Positions 1-8,133 of a DNA stretch of 64,000 nt are shown piece by piece. Numbering within the stretch: position 1 is the first letter of the stretch; each line of letters begins with the position of its first letter. The translations under genes and the position numbers were made by a program. The stretch is from assembly GCF_000176035.2 (NCBI RefSeq), contig NC_015675.1, positions 2,360,001 to 2,424,000 of the forward strand, in the 5' to 3' direction. This stretch comes from Mesorhizobium opportunistum WSM2075. Lineage in GTDB: Bacteria; Pseudomonadota; Alphaproteobacteria; Rhizobiales; Rhizobiaceae. The notes beneath the pieces are model-generated. The model had not been told where the DNA came from and made no database searches. It saw only the letters and a program-made list of their open reading frames with translations.

Positions 1-25
1 CCGTCAGTTCCGCTGCTGGAGCCAT
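1..25 (-). CDS. soxR: SoxR-type MerR-family regulator, 5' end only (partial)
   Basis: The minus strand opens with ATG at 25 and reads M-A-P-A-A-E-L-T before leaving the window. The ELT start resembles rhizobial SoxR proteins, which usually begin with a short leader followed by ELTVGE. A MerR-type box (TTGACC plus CTCAA/TTGAG symmetry) lies just upstream, as expected for this family. SoxR is a [2Fe-2S] redox sensor that activates promoters with an over-long spacer. Only eight codons are visible, so the assignment is an inference from N-terminus plus box; another MerR-family member is possible. Confidence 0.4.
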
Positions 26-39
26 TTCCCATTTTCCGC

Positions 40-66
40 TTGACCTCAAGTTGAGTTGAGCTTGTA
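40..66 (+). promoter_or_regulatory. Candidate SoxR/MerR-type operator-promoter
   Basis: TTGACC at 40-45 is followed by an inverted repeat, CTCAA (45-49) and TTGAG (56-60). MerR-family activators bind such symmetrical elements in 19-20 bp spacers. The box faces right, yet the next gene on that side (trmL) is antisense to it, so its target is unclear; it may serve soxR itself. The -10 candidate TAGCGA (65-70) is poor. Confidence 0.4.
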
Positions 67-153
67 GCGAAGAAATGCCGATGGAGCAAATGACAGGAGA
101 AGGCGATGTGCGCCTGGGTGAAAATGACTGGAAACGGCGTTGCCGGCGAACCG

Positions 154-612
154 CTATCCGAGCTGCCGGACGGCTTCGCCAGCCACCATGGCGACGGAAA
201 GCGCGACGTTGATGCTGCGCGCGCCACCCTGCATGGGGATGGTCAGCCGCGCGTCCGCGGCCTGATGGATCGGATCCGGCACGCCTGCGGATTCGCGGCC
301 GAACAGGAGGATGTCGCCACGGGCGAAGGCGAATTCGGTGTAAGGGGCCGTGGCCTTGGTCGACAGAAGCACCAGCCGTTTCGCATGCACCTTGCGCCAG
401 TCCTCGAAGGCGTCCCAGTCGACATGCCGGGTCAGGGCAGCCATTTCGAGGTAGTCCATGCCGGCGCGTCTGAGCGCTTTGTCGGAGAGCGGGAAGCCGG
501 CCGGTTCGATGATGTCGACGCCAAGGCCGAGGCAAGCGGCGAAGCGCAGGATTGTCCCGGTATTGCCGGCGATGTCAGGCTGGTAGAGCGCGATGCGGAG
601 ACGACAGTTCAT
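154..612 (-). CDS. trmL: tRNA (cytidine(34)-2'-O)-methyltransferase
   Basis: A 152-residue SPOUT-class methyltransferase predicted to 2'-O-methylate the wobble nucleotide of tRNA-Leu isoacceptors using SAM. The N-terminus carries the family signature LYQPDIAGNTG (residues 9-19). The SAM-binding knot region shows LLFGRESAGVP (about 102-112) and IPMQGGARSINVALSVA (about 124-140). Length fits TrmL (about 150-160). It ends the minus-strand block at the left edge and is read opposite to the downstream ABC genes. The start at 612 fits the conserved N-terminus. Function is inferred from strong family motifs. Confidence 0.93.
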   Translation of the reverse strand: MNCRLRIALYQPDIAGNTGTILRFAACLGLGVDIIEPAGFPLSDKALRRAGMDYLEMAALTRHVDWDAFEDWRKVHAKRLVLLSTKATAPYTEFAFARGDILLFGRESAGVPDPIHQAADARLTIPMQGGARSINVALSVAMVAGEAVRQLG

Positions 613-752
613 TTCCGCGTCTTTCTAATAAGTGGCAGATCGGCCACAGCGACCTCGCGGTTTTGGAAATTCCTGGACCTGCGGGTGGCCATTTTCTGCG
701 AAGTCGGGTATACGGCCGGCATTGTCAACCCGAACCGATGGAGGGGTAACTC

Positions 753-830
753 ATGATGACCATGCACATCCAGCGCCTCTCCTGTGGGCCAGTACGCCCC
801 ACGGCGGTTTCGGTACGACGATTCTCCTGA
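753..830 (+). CDS. Possible 25-residue leader peptide
   Basis: A short frame starting ATG-ATG-ACC-ATG sits 6 nt after a strong GGAGGGG ribosome-binding sequence (740-746) and ends at TGA 828-830. It is rich in Arg and Val (ends VSVRRFS). About 30 bp downstream is a perfect 7-bp hairpin, GCCGAAA/TTTCGGC (860-878). This could be a regulatory leader for the gene at 1080, or a fortuitous frame. No known leader family was recognised. The rest of the stretch 613-1079 shows only an alternative ATG at 897, in frame with the next gene. Confidence 0.25.
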   Translation: MMTMHIQRLSCGPVRPTAVSVRRFS

Positions 831-1079
831 CTCTCTAAGACTTGATCGCACCGATTCCCGCCGAAACGATTTTTCGGCACTCGAAGGAATCCTGCGATGT
901 TTTTCAAAAAGTCAAAAGGGCTGAACGCCCAAGCTGAGCATGTCCGGACCGACACTTGTCGTGTCCAGACCGATTCGTTCAGTCATGCCCTGACCGAGGC
1001 AATGCGCACCTCCGGCCGAATGCCGGTGGTCGAACTTGCTTCGCCTTTTTTATCACATCTTCACATGGAGGACGGACCA

Positions 1080-1475
1080 ATGTTCGATCCCTACAGAATA
1101 CCCGGTTCAAGAAGCCTGCACGAGCGCAAGATGGCGACCTGGGCTCTGCTGATCGGGGAAACCTATTCGTCGGCAGTCCACGCCGAAGTCCGCCGCCGGC
1201 CGCATCGCGGCATGCTGCCGGATGTCGATTTTTCGCGTGCGGTTCCCGACCCGGGCCGGCCCTCGCTGGTGCGCCGGATTATCCGGCTGATCCGGCCGGG
1301 CGCGAAAATCCGGCTCGTCGACACCGCACCGTCAGGATCGACAAACGAGCCTGTCGGCGAAAAGCCCGCGAGCCCCTATATAGCGCGAAGCAGGGCCGGC
1401 GGTCCGGATGATTCCGGACCGTCGGCCCTCGGCGCCACACGGCCCGGGGACTTCGTACGTCGCCACGCCGCGTAA
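1080..1475 (+). CDS. Hypothetical protein
   Basis: A 131-residue basic protein I do not recognise. The start at 1080 is preferred because GGAGGA lies 7 nt upstream. An in-frame ATG at 897, which also has a plausible AAGGA site, would add 61 residues. Visible features are an MFDPYRIPG start, an Arg-rich middle (EVRRRPHRG, about 40-48; RRIIRLIRPG, about 65-74) and a low-complexity Gly/Pro/Ser tail. There is no membrane segment or signal peptide. It lies 29 bp before the ABC pair in the same direction and may be co-transcribed. The C-terminal half may be poorly conserved. Confidence 0.5.
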   Translation: MFDPYRIPGSRSLHERKMATWALLIGETYSSAVHAEVRRRPHRGMLPDVDFSRAVPDPGRPSLVRRIIRLIRPGAKIRLVDTAPSGSTNEPVGEKPASPYIARSRAGGPDDSGPSALGATRPGDFVRRHAA

Positions 1476-1504
1476 GCGGGAAACAGATTTCACGAGCATG
1501 ACCT

Positions 1505-3406
1505 ATGTTGTTGTTTAGCTGGTTTGAAAGAAGGCTCGATCCATTCCCCGCAGCGGAACCGGTCGAGCCGCCCAAGACGCTGGTGGCCTTCTGCCTGCAT
1601 TATACGCGCGGGGCATGGCCCTATATCCTGACCGATGCGGTGCTGGTGACGGCCATCGCCATCGCGGAAGTGTGGATGTTCGGTTTCCTCGGCCGCATCG
1701 TCGACTGGCTGTCGGGGCAGAACCGCGAAACCTTCCTGCAGACGGAAGGCTGGAAGCTCGCCGGCATGGCCTTCATCGTGCTGTTCGCGCTGCCGGGCAC
1801 CGTCTGGCTGCATTCGCTGCTCAACCAGCAGACGCTGATGGGCAATTATCCCATGCGCATCCGCTGGCAGGTGCACCGTTACCTGCTCAAGCAATCGATG
1901 AGCTTCTATCAGGACGAGTTCGCCGGCCGCATCGCCACCAAGCTGATGCAGACGGCGCTCGCCGTGCGCGAATGTGTCATCAAGTTGATCGACGTGCTGA
2001 ACTACGTCGTCGTCTATTTCCTCGGCATGCTGTTCATCGTCGGCTCGGCCGACTGGCGGCTGGCGGCGCCGCTGGGCGTCTGGCTGGTCGGTTACATCCT
2101 GTTGCTGCGCTTTTTCATCCCGCGCCTCGGCAAGGTCGGCGAGGAGCAGGCCAATGCGCGCTCGACCATGACGGGCCGCGTCGTCGACAGCTACACCAAC
2201 ATCCAGACGGTCAAGCTGTTCAGCCATTCGCGCCGCGAGGCCTCCTTCGCCAGGGAAGGCATGATGGGCTTCCTCGACACGGTCTACCGGTCGATGCGGC
2301 TGGTGACGGTGCTTTTCGGTTCGCTCTACATCCTGAACGCCTTGCTGCTGTTCTCGGTCACCGCCATCTCGCTGTGGCTGTGGATGGGGCAAGCGGTGAC
2401 GATCGGCGCGGTGGCCGTGGTCATCGGCCTGGTGCTCAGGATGTGGGGCATGTCGCAGTGGATTATGTGGGAAATGTCGGGCCTGTTCGAGAACATCGGC
2501 ACGGTGCAGGACGGCATTGCCTCGATCTCGCTGCCGCGCCTGGTCGAGGACAAGCCCGGTGCGAAGGAGATCGCCGTTTCCCGTGGTGAAATCCGCTTCG
2601 AGGACATCCGTTTCCATTACGGCAAGCAGAAGGGCGTCATTGAGAGCCTGTCGCTGGCGGTGAAGCCGGGCGAGAAGGTCGGCATCGTCGGCCGCTCGGG
2701 CGCCGGCAAGTCGACGCTGGTCAATCTGCTCCTGCGCTTCTACGACCTGGAGAGCGGCCGGATCCTGATCGACGGCCAGGAGATCGCCGGTGTGAAGCAG
2801 GATTCGCTGCGTGCCCAGATTGGCATGGTCACGCAGGACACTTCGCTGCTGCATCGTTCGGTGCGCGATAACATCCTCTATGGCCGGCCCGACGCGTCGG
2901 ACGAGATGCTTGTCGAGGCGGCGCGGCGAGCCGAGGCGCTGGATTTCATCGGCGGGCTTTCGGACCACAATGGCCGCAAAGGGTTCGACGCCCATGTCGG
3001 CGACCGCGGGGTCAAATTGTCCGGAGGCCAGCGGCAACGCATCGCCATTGCTCGCGTTATGTTGAAGGATGCGCCTATACTTATCCTTGACGAGGCGACA
3101 TCGGCGCTGGATTCCGAGGCGGAAGCGGCCATCCAGGAGAATCTCTACAAGCTCATGCAAGGCAAGACCGTCATCGCCATCGCGCACCGGCTGTCGACCA
3201 TCGCGGCGATGGACAGGCTGGTCGTGATGGACCAGGGCCGCGTCATCGAGGAGGGTTCGCACGACGAACTCGTCGCCAAGGGCGGGCTCTATGCGCAGCT
3301 CTGGCAACGCCAGTCGGGCGGCTTCCTGCTCGAGGAAAGCTCCGTCGACGCCGCCAACGACCTCGTTGCCAACGACATCGGTGCCAAGGGGCAAGCCGCA
3401 GAATGA
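1505..3406 (+). CDS. ABC exporter half-transporter (fused permease and ATPase)
   Basis: A 633-residue type IV (MsbA/multidrug-like) ABC half-transporter. The N-terminal half holds about six membrane spans (from about residue 40 to 310). The C-terminal ATPase has Walker A GRSGAGKST (about 396-404), the Q-loop VTQD, signature LSGGQRQR (about 504-511), Walker B ILILDEATSALD (about 524-535) and the switch His in IAHRLST. It is expected to export a hydrophobic or peptide substrate across the inner membrane. The next gene is a paralogue starting 10 bp after its stop, so the two may form a heterodimer. Substrate is unknown. Confidence 0.9.
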   Translation: MLLFSWFERRLDPFPAAEPVEPPKTLVAFCLHYTRGAWPYILTDAVLVTAIAIAEVWMFGFLGRIVDWLSGQNRETFLQTEGWKLAGMAFIVLFALPGTVWLHSLLNQQTLMGNYPMRIRWQVHRYLLKQSMSFYQDEFAGRIATKLMQTALAVRECVIKLIDVLNYVVVYFLGMLFIVGSADWRLAAPLGVWLVGYILLLRFFIPRLGKVGEEQANARSTMTGRVVDSYTNIQTVKLFSHSRREASFAREGMMGFLDTVYRSMRLVTVLFGSLYILNALLLFSVTAISLWLWMGQAVTIGAVAVVIGLVLRMWGMSQWIMWEMSGLFENIGTVQDGIASISLPRLVEDKPGAKEIAVSRGEIRFEDIRFHYGKQKGVIESLSLAVKPGEKVGIVGRSGAGKSTLVNLLLRFYDLESGRILIDGQEIAGVKQDSLRAQIGMVTQDTSLLHRSVRDNILYGRPDASDEMLVEAARRAEALDFIGGLSDHNGRKGFDAHVGDRGVKLSGGQRQRIAIARVMLKDAPILILDEATSALDSEAEAAIQENLYKLMQGKTVIAIAHRLSTIAAMDRLVVMDQGRVIEEGSHDELVAKGGLYAQLWQRQSGGFLLEESSVDAANDLVANDIGAKGQAAE

Positions 3407-3416
3407 TGACCGCCGC

Positions 3417-5300
3417 ATGATGACAGCCGTCTATCGCTGGTTCGAGAACTGGGTCTATCCGTTCAGGGAGCCGTCGAGCCTTCGGCCACCTTCAAGCGTC
3501 ACCGGCTTTCTCTGGCATTATGTCGGCCAGGCGAAATTCGCCTTCTTCGCCATGCTGGTGATCGGCGGCATCGCGCCGCTGGTCGAGGCGGGCCTGTTCT
3601 ACTTCGTCGGGCGGCTGGTCGATATTCTCGACCAGCTTCCCGGCGAGCGCAGCTGGCATGCGTTGTGGACCGCTGCCGGCCCGGAGCTGGTGTTCATGAT
3701 CGTGGTGGTGCTGGTCGTCCGCACCATCGTCGTCGGCCTGTCGGCGCTGGTCGACGAACAGACGATCACGCCGGGCTTCTACAATCTGGTGCGCTGGCAG
3801 GCGCACCGGCACGTCTCGCGCCAGTCCTATGCCTTCTTCCAGAATGATTTCGCCGGCCGCATCGCCACCAAGGTGTGGCAGGCGGGCCAGGCGACCGGCG
3901 ATTTGATGGAAAGCTTCATCGAGGTGGTCTGGTTCATGGTCGTCTACACGGTGACGACGCTGGCGCTGGTCGCCGGGCTCGATCTCAGGCTCGCTGTGCT
4001 GGTGGTGATCTGGATCACCGCCTTCGGCTGGCTGGCCAAGCTCTACCTGCCGGCGATCCGCAAGCATGCCGAGGCGACGGCCGAGGCCGGCTCGATGATC
4101 ACCGGGCGCATCGTCGATTCCTATTCCAACGTGCAGACGCTGAAGCTGTTCTCGGCCGACGGCGACGACCGCTACATCAGGAACGGCTTCGACATCTATC
4201 TCGACGCGCTGCGCCCCTTCACCCGCCGGCTGACCGGGGTGCGCATGGCGCTGACGACGCTGTCGGGCATCATGATCACGGCGATCGGCTGTTTTGCCGT
4301 CTATCTCTGGGTCGAGGGCTCGATCACCGTCGGCGCGGTCGCCTTCACGCTGTCGCTGGTGCTTCGGCTCAACATGCTGCTCGGCCGGCTGATGATGCAG
4401 CTCAACAGCATCTTGCGAAATCTCGGCGTGCTGGAGAACTCCAAAGCGCTGATCTCGCAGCCGCTCGGGCTCATCGACGCGCCCGATGCGAAAGAACTTG
4501 TCGTGGCTGGCGGCCGCATCGACGTGAAAAACGTCGAGTTCCATTACGGCAAGGGGTTCGGGGTGCTGAACGGCATCGACCTTGTCGTCAAGCCGGGCGA
4601 GAAAGTCGGGCTGGTCGGACCGTCGGGTGCCGGCAAGACGACGCTCGCCAATCTGATCCTGCGGCTCTACGATTTGGAGAGCGGCTCGATCACCATCGAC
4701 GGCCAGGACGTTTCGGACGTTACGCAGAATTCACTGCGCGCCAATATCGGCGTCGTCAGCCAGGACACGGCGCTGTTCCATCGCTCGTTGCGCGACAACA
4801 TCAAGCTCGGCATGCCCGATGCGACCGATGCGGAGGTGATCGCGGCGGCGAAGAAGGCCGAGGCGCACGAGTTCATCCTTGGCCTGCGCGACAACAGGGA
4901 CCGGGCCGGCTACGAGGCCTTTGTCGGCGAGCGCGGCGTCAAGCTTTCGGGAGGCCAGCGCCAGCGCGTCGCAATCGCACGTGTCTTCCTCAAGGATGCG
5001 CCAATCCTGATCCTCGACGAGGCGACCTCGGCGCTCGATTCCGACATCGAGGCGGCGATCCAGGAAAATTTGACGCGGCTGATGCAGGACAAGACCGTGA
5101 TCGCCATCGCCCACCGGCTGTCGACGATCGCCGCCCTCGATCGCCTGGTGGTGCTCGATGGCGGCCGCATCGTCGAGCAAGGCACGCATGACGAACTGGT
5201 GGCGCTCGACGGTCTTTATGCGCGGCTGTGGAAACGGCAGTCCGGCGGCTTCCTCTATCACGAGGAAAGCGTGCTGGAAGAGACACGGCCGGCGGAGTAG
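3417..5300 (+). CDS. ABC exporter half-transporter, second of pair
   Basis: A 627-residue paralogue of the preceding gene with the same order: six predicted membrane spans, then an ATPase with Walker A GPSGAGKTT, signature LSGGQRQR, Walker B ILILDEATSALD and switch His. Both ATPases keep catalytic Glu and His, so neither site is obviously degenerate. The start MMTAVYRWFENW (ATG 3417) mirrors the LFSWFERR start of the first protein. The frame is open further upstream, inside the first gene, but that part is not coding-like. Probably one operon and a heterodimeric exporter, though two homodimers are equally possible. Confidence 0.9.
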   Translation: MMTAVYRWFENWVYPFREPSSLRPPSSVTGFLWHYVGQAKFAFFAMLVIGGIAPLVEAGLFYFVGRLVDILDQLPGERSWHALWTAAGPELVFMIVVVLVVRTIVVGLSALVDEQTITPGFYNLVRWQAHRHVSRQSYAFFQNDFAGRIATKVWQAGQATGDLMESFIEVVWFMVVYTVTTLALVAGLDLRLAVLVVIWITAFGWLAKLYLPAIRKHAEATAEAGSMITGRIVDSYSNVQTLKLFSADGDDRYIRNGFDIYLDALRPFTRRLTGVRMALTTLSGIMITAIGCFAVYLWVEGSITVGAVAFTLSLVLRLNMLLGRLMMQLNSILRNLGVLENSKALISQPLGLIDAPDAKELVVAGGRIDVKNVEFHYGKGFGVLNGIDLVVKPGEKVGLVGPSGAGKTTLANLILRLYDLESGSITIDGQDVSDVTQNSLRANIGVVSQDTALFHRSLRDNIKLGMPDATDAEVIAAAKKAEAHEFILGLRDNRDRAGYEAFVGERGVKLSGGQRQRVAIARVFLKDAPILILDEATSALDSDIEAAIQENLTRLMQDKTVIAIAHRLSTIAALDRLVVLDGGRIVEQGTHDELVALDGLYARLWKRQSGGFLYHEESVLEETRPAE

Positions 5301-5305
5301 GTTTG

Positions 5306-5647
5306 ATGGCTATTGTCTTGCCGCTAGAGACTGAAGTGCTCAATGAGCTCCGGTTGGAATTGCTTAAGTTCCTCTCCGACCATTCTGGACTTTCCGTGCC
5401 GGCAGCAGTCTCCTTTACAAAAATGGACGATGGGGACATGGGAAGCTTCGAAGCTGTAGCTGTTGGCCATTCCTTGACAACTAAGGCGCGACTGATCTCC
5501 GATTTTGCCTACACGGATGTCGACGGTATGGGCGTCTTAGTGTCCGCGTTCTCGGATGGACACGTTATTTCCGCGGTCGATTTTTGGAGATATGATTTCG
5601 GCCCTATTTTATCTTTTCCCGAAGCTAAGGACTTGGAGGCCCGCTGA
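5306..5647 (+). CDS. Small protein, possibly DUF6984 family
   Basis: A 113-residue soluble protein. The C-terminal pattern VDFWRYDFGPILSFPEA (about 91-107) resembles the end of DUF6984 proteins, which have no assigned function; this match is from memory and tentative. The ATG at 5306 follows the ABC stop by 5 bp, and the stop overlaps the next ATG (TGATG at 5645-5649), so translation of the three genes is probably coupled. Codon use is less GC-rich than in the neighbours (TTG, CTA, AAA and ACA are frequent), hinting at later acquisition. Confidence 0.6.
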   Translation: MAIVLPLETEVLNELRLELLKFLSDHSGLSVPAAVSFTKMDDGDMGSFEAVAVGHSLTTKARLISDFAYTDVDGMGVLVSAFSDGHVISAVDFWRYDFGPILSFPEAKDLEAR

Positions 5648-5958
5648 TGTCTCTACGCCCCCCTTCTGGTTCGACGAGCGCTGCCGCTGCCGAAGCGGCC
5701 TTCGATGCGCTTGGCCACGAGATCCTGGCCGAGAAGGCGGCTGCGCTCGGCCGCGCCGGGCAGAAGGTCGAGGAAACGCTGGCACGGTTGCGCGACAATG
5801 CCGACGAACAGATACGCTCGACACTCCTGAAAGAGGCCGCCAAGGCGGTGCATGCCTACTTCATCCAGCGCGAACTGTGCGGCCTTCGCCGACATGAGGC
5901 GGTGATCCGCGAATACAACATCCCGAAAGCCGTGCTGGTCAGGCTTGGCGCCATGTAG
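5647..5958 (+). CDS. DUF6665 family protein
   Basis: A 103-residue helical protein, recognised with moderate certainty as the rhizobial DUF6665 type. It has an Ala-rich N-terminal helix (AAAAEAAFDALGHEILAEKA), a probable coiled segment (residues 35-60) and a conserved C-terminus ending IREYNIPKAVLVRLGAM. There are no catalytic motifs, membrane spans or signal peptide. It shares a TGATG overlap with the gene before it. Its 3' end overlaps by 20 bp the 3' end of the convergent hydrolase gene. Function unknown. Confidence 0.7.
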   Translation: MSLRPPSGSTSAAAAEAAFDALGHEILAEKAAALGRAGQKVEETLARLRDNADEQIRSTLLKEAAKAVHAYFIQRELCGLRRHEAVIREYNIPKAVLVRLGAM

Positions 5959-6823
5959 GGCCGAAGCCTGCAGCGCTGATTTCCCTGTGGAATCTCGCCA
6001 GGCGCGTTGCGAGCGCTTCGGGGTTCTCATCGGCAACGAAGTGTCCGCTGCCCGCGATGATGTCGCCCTCTACGTTCGACAGCCCGGCCGCCCGCAGCCC
6101 GTCGACATAGTCGCCGATGTCGCCGGCCTCGGCCGCCCCCCTCAGATACAGCACCGGGATCGCGATCGGCTGCTTGGGCGCAAGGGCGTTGGCTTTGGCG
6201 TCTTCGGGGAAGGCGCGGTACCAGTCGAAGCCGGCCTGAAGGCTTTCCGGCCGGGAATAGGCTCTTGCGTAGATTTCCCTGGCCTCGGCGGGGATCGATG
6301 CCCGGTCCTTCGAAAGCGCATTGAAGAAGAAGTCGAAATAGGCGCTCTGATGGCCGCTCACCAGCGTTTCCGGCAATGCCGGGACGGCATGGAATGCAAA
6401 ATGCCAGATCATTGGATTGCGAATGACCTCCTCCCACGGCGCGACACCCGGAACGACGACATCCATGATCGCCGCGCCAGAAAGACTGTCGGGATGGTCA
6501 CGCAACAGAGCGAACACGATCTGGCCGCCGACATCATGGCCGGCGGCCACGAGTTGGCGCAGCCCGCAAGCCTCGGCAACGCCCCTCATCAGCCTCGCCA
6601 GGGTTTTCTTGTCGCCGGCCTTGGGCATGCCTTGCGAGCCGCCGATGCAGGGCAGGTCGGGTGCGACGACCCGGTAGTCGGCGGCCAGCCGGCCGATCAC
6701 GCGTTCGAACGCGTAGGAGCTTTGCGGCCACCCATGCAGCAGGAGGAAGGCAGGCGCATCGGCCGGGCCTGCCTCGCGGATGGCGATGCTCAGCCCTTCG
6801 ATTTCGATGTTTGAGGTTCGCAT
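5939..6823 (-). CDS. Alpha/beta hydrolase with Asp nucleophile (epoxide hydrolase-like)
   Basis: About 294 residues from ATG 6823 (another in-frame ATG lies at 6850). HGWPQ (30-34) forms the oxyanion region. The nucleophile elbow is GHDVGG (95-100), so the nucleophile is Asp, as in epoxide hydrolases and haloalkane/haloacetate dehalogenases, not Ser. The catalytic His is in GSGHFV near the C-terminus. The cap region is rich in aromatics (AYFDFFFNAL). It is predicted to open epoxides or remove halide through an ester intermediate; substrate unknown. It is convergent with the DUF6665 gene. Confidence 0.82.
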   Translation of the reverse strand: MRTSNIEIEGLSIAIREAGPADAPAFLLLHGWPQSSYAFERVIGRLAADYRVVAPDLPCIGGSQGMPKAGDKKTLARLMRGVAEACGLRQLVAAGHDVGGQIVFALLRDHPDSLSGAAIMDVVVPGVAPWEEVIRNPMIWHFAFHAVPALPETLVSGHQSAYFDFFFNALSKDRASIPAEAREIYARAYSRPESLQAGFDWYRAFPEDAKANALAPKQPIAIPVLYLRGAAEAGDIGDYVDGLRAAGLSNVEGDIIAGSGHFVADENPEALATRLARFHREISAAGFGPTWRQA

Positions 6824-6898
6824 GTCCTGCACGTCCTGGCCCGATGCCACGCCATAGATCTAGGCGGCAATCGGGAACTCGACAGGGCTATGCCGGAT

Positions 6899-7243
6899 TC
6901 ACTCCAGCCATTCGGTGATGAACGTGCCGTTCTCGTGGATGTCCGTCGTTTCCAGCGGCCCCGGCCCGAGATTGGTGAATTTGTGCGGCGTGTGGGGCGG
7001 CACGATCAGGACCTGGCCGGCGGTGGCCTCGATTTCCTGGTCGCCGACCGTGAACAGGCCGGTGCCCTGGCGGATGATGAAGATCTCCGCGTAGGGATGG
7101 GAGTGCAACCGGGGGCCGCCGCCGACATCGGGCAGGTGATTGAAGATCAGGCAGGAGTTGGAGCCATAGGCGCCGCACTGCAGTTCACCCTTCCAGCGGT
7201 CGGGGCGAACGGCCCATTCCTCGCGATCGATGACGTGTGCCAT
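6899..7243 (-). CDS. Cupin domain protein
   Basis: A 114-residue single-domain cupin. Motif 1 is seen as LHSHPYAEIFIIRQGTG (about 46-62) with His-x-His and Glu metal ligands, and motif 2 as PPHTPHKFTNLG (about 83-94). Such proteins bind a divalent metal and may be small dioxygenases, isomerases or ligand sensors; the reaction cannot be told from sequence. It lies 75 bp upstream of the hydrolase on the same strand and could be co-transcribed. The stretch to its right (7244-7556) is shared with the petA promoter region. Confidence 0.85.
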   Translation of the reverse strand: MAHVIDREEWAVRPDRWKGELQCGAYGSNSCLIFNHLPDVGGGPRLHSHPYAEIFIIRQGTGLFTVGDQEIEATAGQVLIVPPHTPHKFTNLGPGPLETTDIHENGTFITEWLE

Positions 7244-7556
7244 GCAAGCAAGGATAGATCACACCGGCGTCCCGTGTCGAGGCGAGCCGGGGCATTGGAT
7301 TTGCGGTTGTTTCCCGGTTGTTTAGCCGCCTTTTGCGACCATTCGCCGCCTTGCCGCGCAGTGGCGGATTTTGTCCCCGCGACAATCTGCCCTTGTGCCT
7401 TCACCCGTCTGGACAAAAACGGGCTTCACGCATAAACCGAAGTCCAAATGCCGGAGGAATTCGCTAGCCTGTTCGCCATGCGCTGTCGGGTTGGCGTGAT
7501 TGAGCGGGGAACAGGCTCGGCCACCGGCGCGGAAGAGGCGAAAGGATCAGGCACCC
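7244..7556. other. Intergenic region upstream of petABC and the cupin gene
   Basis: A 313-bp divergent region. No gene is supported here. An in-frame TTG at 7500 could extend petA by 19 residues, but the basic, unconserved extension argues against it. Promoters for the bc1 operon and the cupin gene must lie here; I see no decisive -35/-10 pair. Confidence 0.5.
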
Positions 7557-8117
7557 GTGAGCGCAACCGATACCCACGATCCCAACCGTCGAGATTTTCT
7601 CTACGTCGCCACCGGCATGGCAGCCGTGGTCGGCGCCGGCGCCGTTGCCTGGCCCTTCATCGACCAGATGCGCCCCGATGCCTCGACGCTGGCGCTTGCC
7701 TCGGTCGAGGTCGATGTTGCCTCGCTGACACCGGGCATGTCCTTGATCGTCAAGTGGCGCGGCAAGCCGGTCGTGGTGCGCAACCGCACCGAACAGGAAA
7801 TGAAGGACGGCGAGGCCGTCAAGCTCTCCGATCTCAAGGATCCGATCGCCCGCAATGCCAACCTTCCGGCCGACGCGCCGGCGACCGACGCCAACCGCAC
7901 CACGCCCGGCAAGGAAGCCTGGATGGTGATGGTTCAGGTCTGCACCCATCTAGGCTGCATTCCGCTCGGCCAGGAAGGCGATTTCGGCGGCTGGTTCTGC
8001 CCGTGCCACGGCTCGCAATACGATACCGCCGGCCGCATCCGCAAAGGCCCGGCGCCCGAGAACATGGCTGTGCCGGTATTCAAGTTCATTTCCGATACCA
8101 AGATCCTTATCGGTTGA
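7557..8117 (+). CDS. petA: Ubiquinol-cytochrome c reductase, Rieske iron-sulfur subunit
   Basis: A 186-residue Rieske protein of the cytochrome bc1 complex; it carries electrons from ubiquinol to cytochrome c1 on the periplasmic face. The N-terminus has a twin-arginine type start, [11 protein letters not shown] (about 10-20), then one membrane helix. The [2Fe-2S] cluster ligands lie in CTHLGC and CPCHGS (about 129-154). GTG at 7557 is chosen because it gives the standard [15 protein letters not shown]-terminus. It is first in the petABC operon, 16 bp before petB. Confidence 0.95.
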   Translation: MSATDTHDPNRRDFLYVATGMAAVVGAGAVAWPFIDQMRPDASTLALASVEVDVASLTPGMSLIVKWRGKPVVVRNRTEQEMKDGEAVKLSDLKDPIARNANLPADAPATDANRTTPGKEAWMVMVQVCTHLGCIPLGQEGDFGGWFCPCHGSQYDTAGRIRKGPAPENMAVPVFKFISDTKILIG

Positions 8118-8133
8118 GGCAGGGGATATTTCG

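Noticed and set aside
1490..3418. Long open frame (642 codons) antisense to the first ABC gene
   Set aside because: His/Asp/Arg-rich composition without motifs; a by-product of codon bias in high-GC DNA. The plus-strand protein has full ABC motifs.
3492..4544. 350-codon frame antisense to the second ABC gene
   Set aside because: Same reason: low-complexity charged composition, no start signal, and a well-supported gene on the other strand.
7500..7556. TTG start of petA giving 19 extra residues
   Set aside because: The extension is very basic and precedes the standard Rieske N-terminus; GTG 7557 fits the family.
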